Source: Arenicella sp. | Lineage (GTDB): Bacteria; Pseudomonadota; Gammaproteobacteria; Arenicellales; Arenicellaceae | NCBI GenBank assembly: GCA_023301745.1 | Contig: JALZVW010000013.1 | Coordinates: forward strand, 1-62,885 | DNA length: 62,885 bases | Reading direction: 5' to 3' | In this document: positions 61,176 through 62,885 of the stretch, piece after piece | Numbering within the stretch: the first letter of the stretch is position 1 | How the letters are laid out: the number at the start of each line of letters is the position of its first letter | The notes under the pieces: generated by a model | Seen by the model: only the letters and a program-made list of their open reading frames with translations | Told to the model about the DNA's origin: nothing | The model's database searches: none | Position numbers and translations under genes: made by a program

Positions 61176-62885
61176 CTAGGCACGGCTATCAATGAGGTCA
61201 TCGACTACACTCGGGTCAGCCAAGGTACTGGTATCGCCTAAGTTAGAATAATCATTTTCAGCTATTTTACGTAAGATACGCCGCATGATTTTTCCTGAAC
61301 GCGTCTTCGGTAAACCTGGAGCCCAATGGATCACATCTGGCGTCGCGATCGGCCCAATTTCTTTACGCACATGTTTAAGTAATTCGGCTTTAAGCTCCTC
61401 AGTGTATTTCTCGCCCGACATAAGGGTGACATACGCATAGATGCCCTGACCTTTGATATCATGCGGGTAACCCACAACAGCGGACTCTGCGACGGCTTTA
61501 TGCAACACTAAGGCGCTCTCCACTTCAGCCGTGCCCATTCTATGACCAGAGACATTAATAACGTCATCAACACGGCCGGTAATCCAATAGTAACCGTCTT
61601 CGTCTCGGCGACAACCGTCGCCAGTGAAATAGTAGCCTGGGTACATCGAAAAATAGGCTTCTTGGAAACGCTCAGGGTTATTATAAACACCGCGCATTTG
61701 CCCAGGCCACGAACGAGGAATCGCTAAATTCCCTGATGCAGCCCCTTCTAACACATTACCTTCATCGTCTAACAATACCGGCTCTACACCAAAAAAAGGT
61801 AAGGTTGCCGAACCCGGTTTCGCATCAACCGCGCCCGGTAATGGTGCAATCATGATTCCACCGGTTTCAGTTTGCCACCACGTATCGACGATCGGGCATT
61901 TTTCCTTGCCAACCTTATGAAAGTACCACTCCCACGCTTCAGGGTTAATCGGTTCGCCGACGGTACCCAGTATTCGAATACTACTGCGTGAGGTCGTTTC
62001 AAGAAATTGGTCGCCCGCCCCCATTAACGCTCTCAGAGCCGTCGGCGCGGTATAAAAAATATTCACTTGGTGTTTATCAACGACTTGCCAAAAGCGGCTC
62101 GCATCCGGATAGGTCGGCACACCTTCAAATACCACCGTCGTGGCGCCGTTAGCCAGCGGGCCGTACGTAAGATAAGTATGGCCCGTAATCCAACCCACAT
62201 CGGCCGTACACCAATACACTTCGCCTTCTTGATAGTCGAATACGTACTTAAACGTCATTGCCGCGGTCAGAAGGTAGCCACCAGTTGTGTGCAAAACCCC
62301 TTTTGGCGTGCCAGTTGAACCTGAGGTATATAAAATGAACATGGGGTCTTCGGCGTCCATCTGCTCTGGCTCGCACGTACTTGGCTGTGCACCAACCGCA
62401 TCGTCATACCAAACATCTCGACCTTCTTGCCACGCGACCTCATTACCCGTCACACGACAAACAAGAATACATTCAATCGATGGCGTGCCTTCACAAGCCT
62501 CATCAACATTGGCTTTCAAAGGAATCGGCTTAGCACCCCGTAAGCCTTCGTCAGCGGTGATCACCATCTTGCATTGAGAGTCATTGATACGACCTCGCAA
62601 TGCTTCTGGAGAAAAGCCGCCGAACACGACCGAATGAACCGCACCAATACGAGTACATGCCAGCATCGCGTAAACAGCCTGTGGAACCATCGGCATGTAA
62701 AGGCAAACGCGGTCGCCTTTTTCAATACCTTGCTGCTTCATTGCGTTGGCTAATCGACAGACTTCATCGTGCAGCTGCTGGTAGCTAATGTGTTGGCTTT
62801 GGTCAGGGCTGTCGCCCTCCCAGATAATCGCTGTTTGATTGGCTTTTGTTGCTAGATGACGATCAATACAATTGTATGAGACATT
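61176..62885 (-). CDS. acs: Acetyl-CoA synthetase, 5'-truncated by the window edge
   Basis: Activates acetate to acetyl-CoA via acetyl-AMP. The frame is open to the last base of the window, giving 569 visible residues that begin [15 protein letters not shown], roughly residue 80 of a full Acs. Motifs are the AMP-binding loop [51 protein letters not shown], and the regulatory acetylation lysine in [10 protein letters not shown]. With pckG it supports growth on acetate. A terminator follows. Confidence 0.97.
   Translation of the reverse strand, partial: NVSYNCIDRHLATKANQTAIIWEGDSPDQSQHISYQQLHDEVCRLANAMKQQGIEKGDRVCLYMPMVPQAVYAMLACTRIGAVHSVVFGGFSPEALRGRINDSQCKMVITADEGLRGAKPIPLKANVDEACEGTPSIECILVCRVTGNEVAWQEGRDVWYDDAVGAQPSTCEPEQMDAEDPMFILYTSGSTGTPKGVLHTTGGYLLTAAMTFKYVFDYQEGEVYWCTADVGWITGHTYLTYGPLANGATTVVFEGVPTYPDASRFWQVVDKHQVNIFYTAPTALRALMGAGDQFLETTSRSSIRILGTVGEPINPEAWEWYFHKVGKEKCPIVDTWWQTETGGIMIAPLPGAVDAKPGSATLPFFGVEPVLLDDEGNVLEGAASGNLAIPRSWPGQMRGVYNNPERFQEAYFSMYPGYYFTGDGCRRDEDGYYWITGRVDDVINVSGHRMGTAEVESALVLHKAVAESAVVGYPHDIKGQGIYAYVTLMSGEKYTEELKAELLKHVRKEIGPIATPDVIHWAPGLPKTRSGKIMRRILRKIAENDYSNLGDTSTLADPSVVDDLIDSRA

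Overview
The window reads as one continuous piece of a gammaproteobacterial chromosome. Gene content is mostly core: lipid A/Kdo export and synthesis (msbA, lpxK, kdsB), LolC/D lipoprotein release, BamE, Mpl, NagZ, AmtB-GlnK, prfB with its programmed frameshift, and an ExbB/ExbD-ComEC neighbourhood ordered as in many gammaproteobacteria. Base composition looks moderate (mid-40s to high-40s percent GC by eye). A GTP-type PEP carboxykinase, a Na+-dependent SNF transporter and a ppk/ppx pair suit a marine heterotroph, but the genus cannot be named from sequence alone. No rRNA, tRNA, CRISPR array, prophage or insertion sequence was seen.

Layout. 1-14.5 kb: a truncated DAHP synthase, ppk and ppx facing each other, a di-haem cytochrome c4, pckG, a MltD-like LysM transglycosylase, a second complete DAHP synthase, an SNF transporter and an aromatic/aspartate aminotransferase. 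14.6-21.8 kb: DarP, a first two-component system, a divergent BPSL0067-family lipoprotein, then a degP-regulator-kinase operon. 22.2-29 kb: an enoyl-reductase-like protein with a MAPEG protein, hrcA, and the divergent nadK-recN-GNAT-bamE operon. 29-39 kb: a long leftward run comEC-exbB-exbD-msbA-lpxK-trm112-kdsB-ptp-YkuD-nagZ-DUF1499. 39.3-48.4 kb: DUF2062, lolCD, lysS, prfB, a Sel1/SPOR protein, glnK-amtB and a nitronate monooxygenase. 48.4-53.5 kb: a 675-bp gap with strong secondary structure, a PhoPQ-like pair with PepSY and glycine-zipper proteins, and RNase D. 53.6-62.9 kb: a membrane protein plus mpl, a lipoprotein DsbA, ppnN, a small SDR/strictosidine-synthase-like operon, DUF1993, PhnA and a truncated acs.

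The common thread is envelope upkeep. Muropeptide recycling (NagZ, a signal-less YkuD protein likely to be a cytoplasmic L,D-carboxypeptidase, Mpl), lipid A and lipoprotein export, periplasmic quality control (DegP with its own two-component system, DsbA, BamE) and three OmpR-family two-component systems all sit here.

The most unusual non-coding signal is a recurring pattern of short perfect or near-perfect tandem duplications (7-22 bp units) in intergenic DNA. At least eight loci carry one, and three of these abut or include a stop codon (ppk, hrcA, the PhoQ-like kinase). A second candidate is the structured 48.6-48.8 kb gap, which carries a leftward Rho-independent terminator with no recognised gene in front of it.
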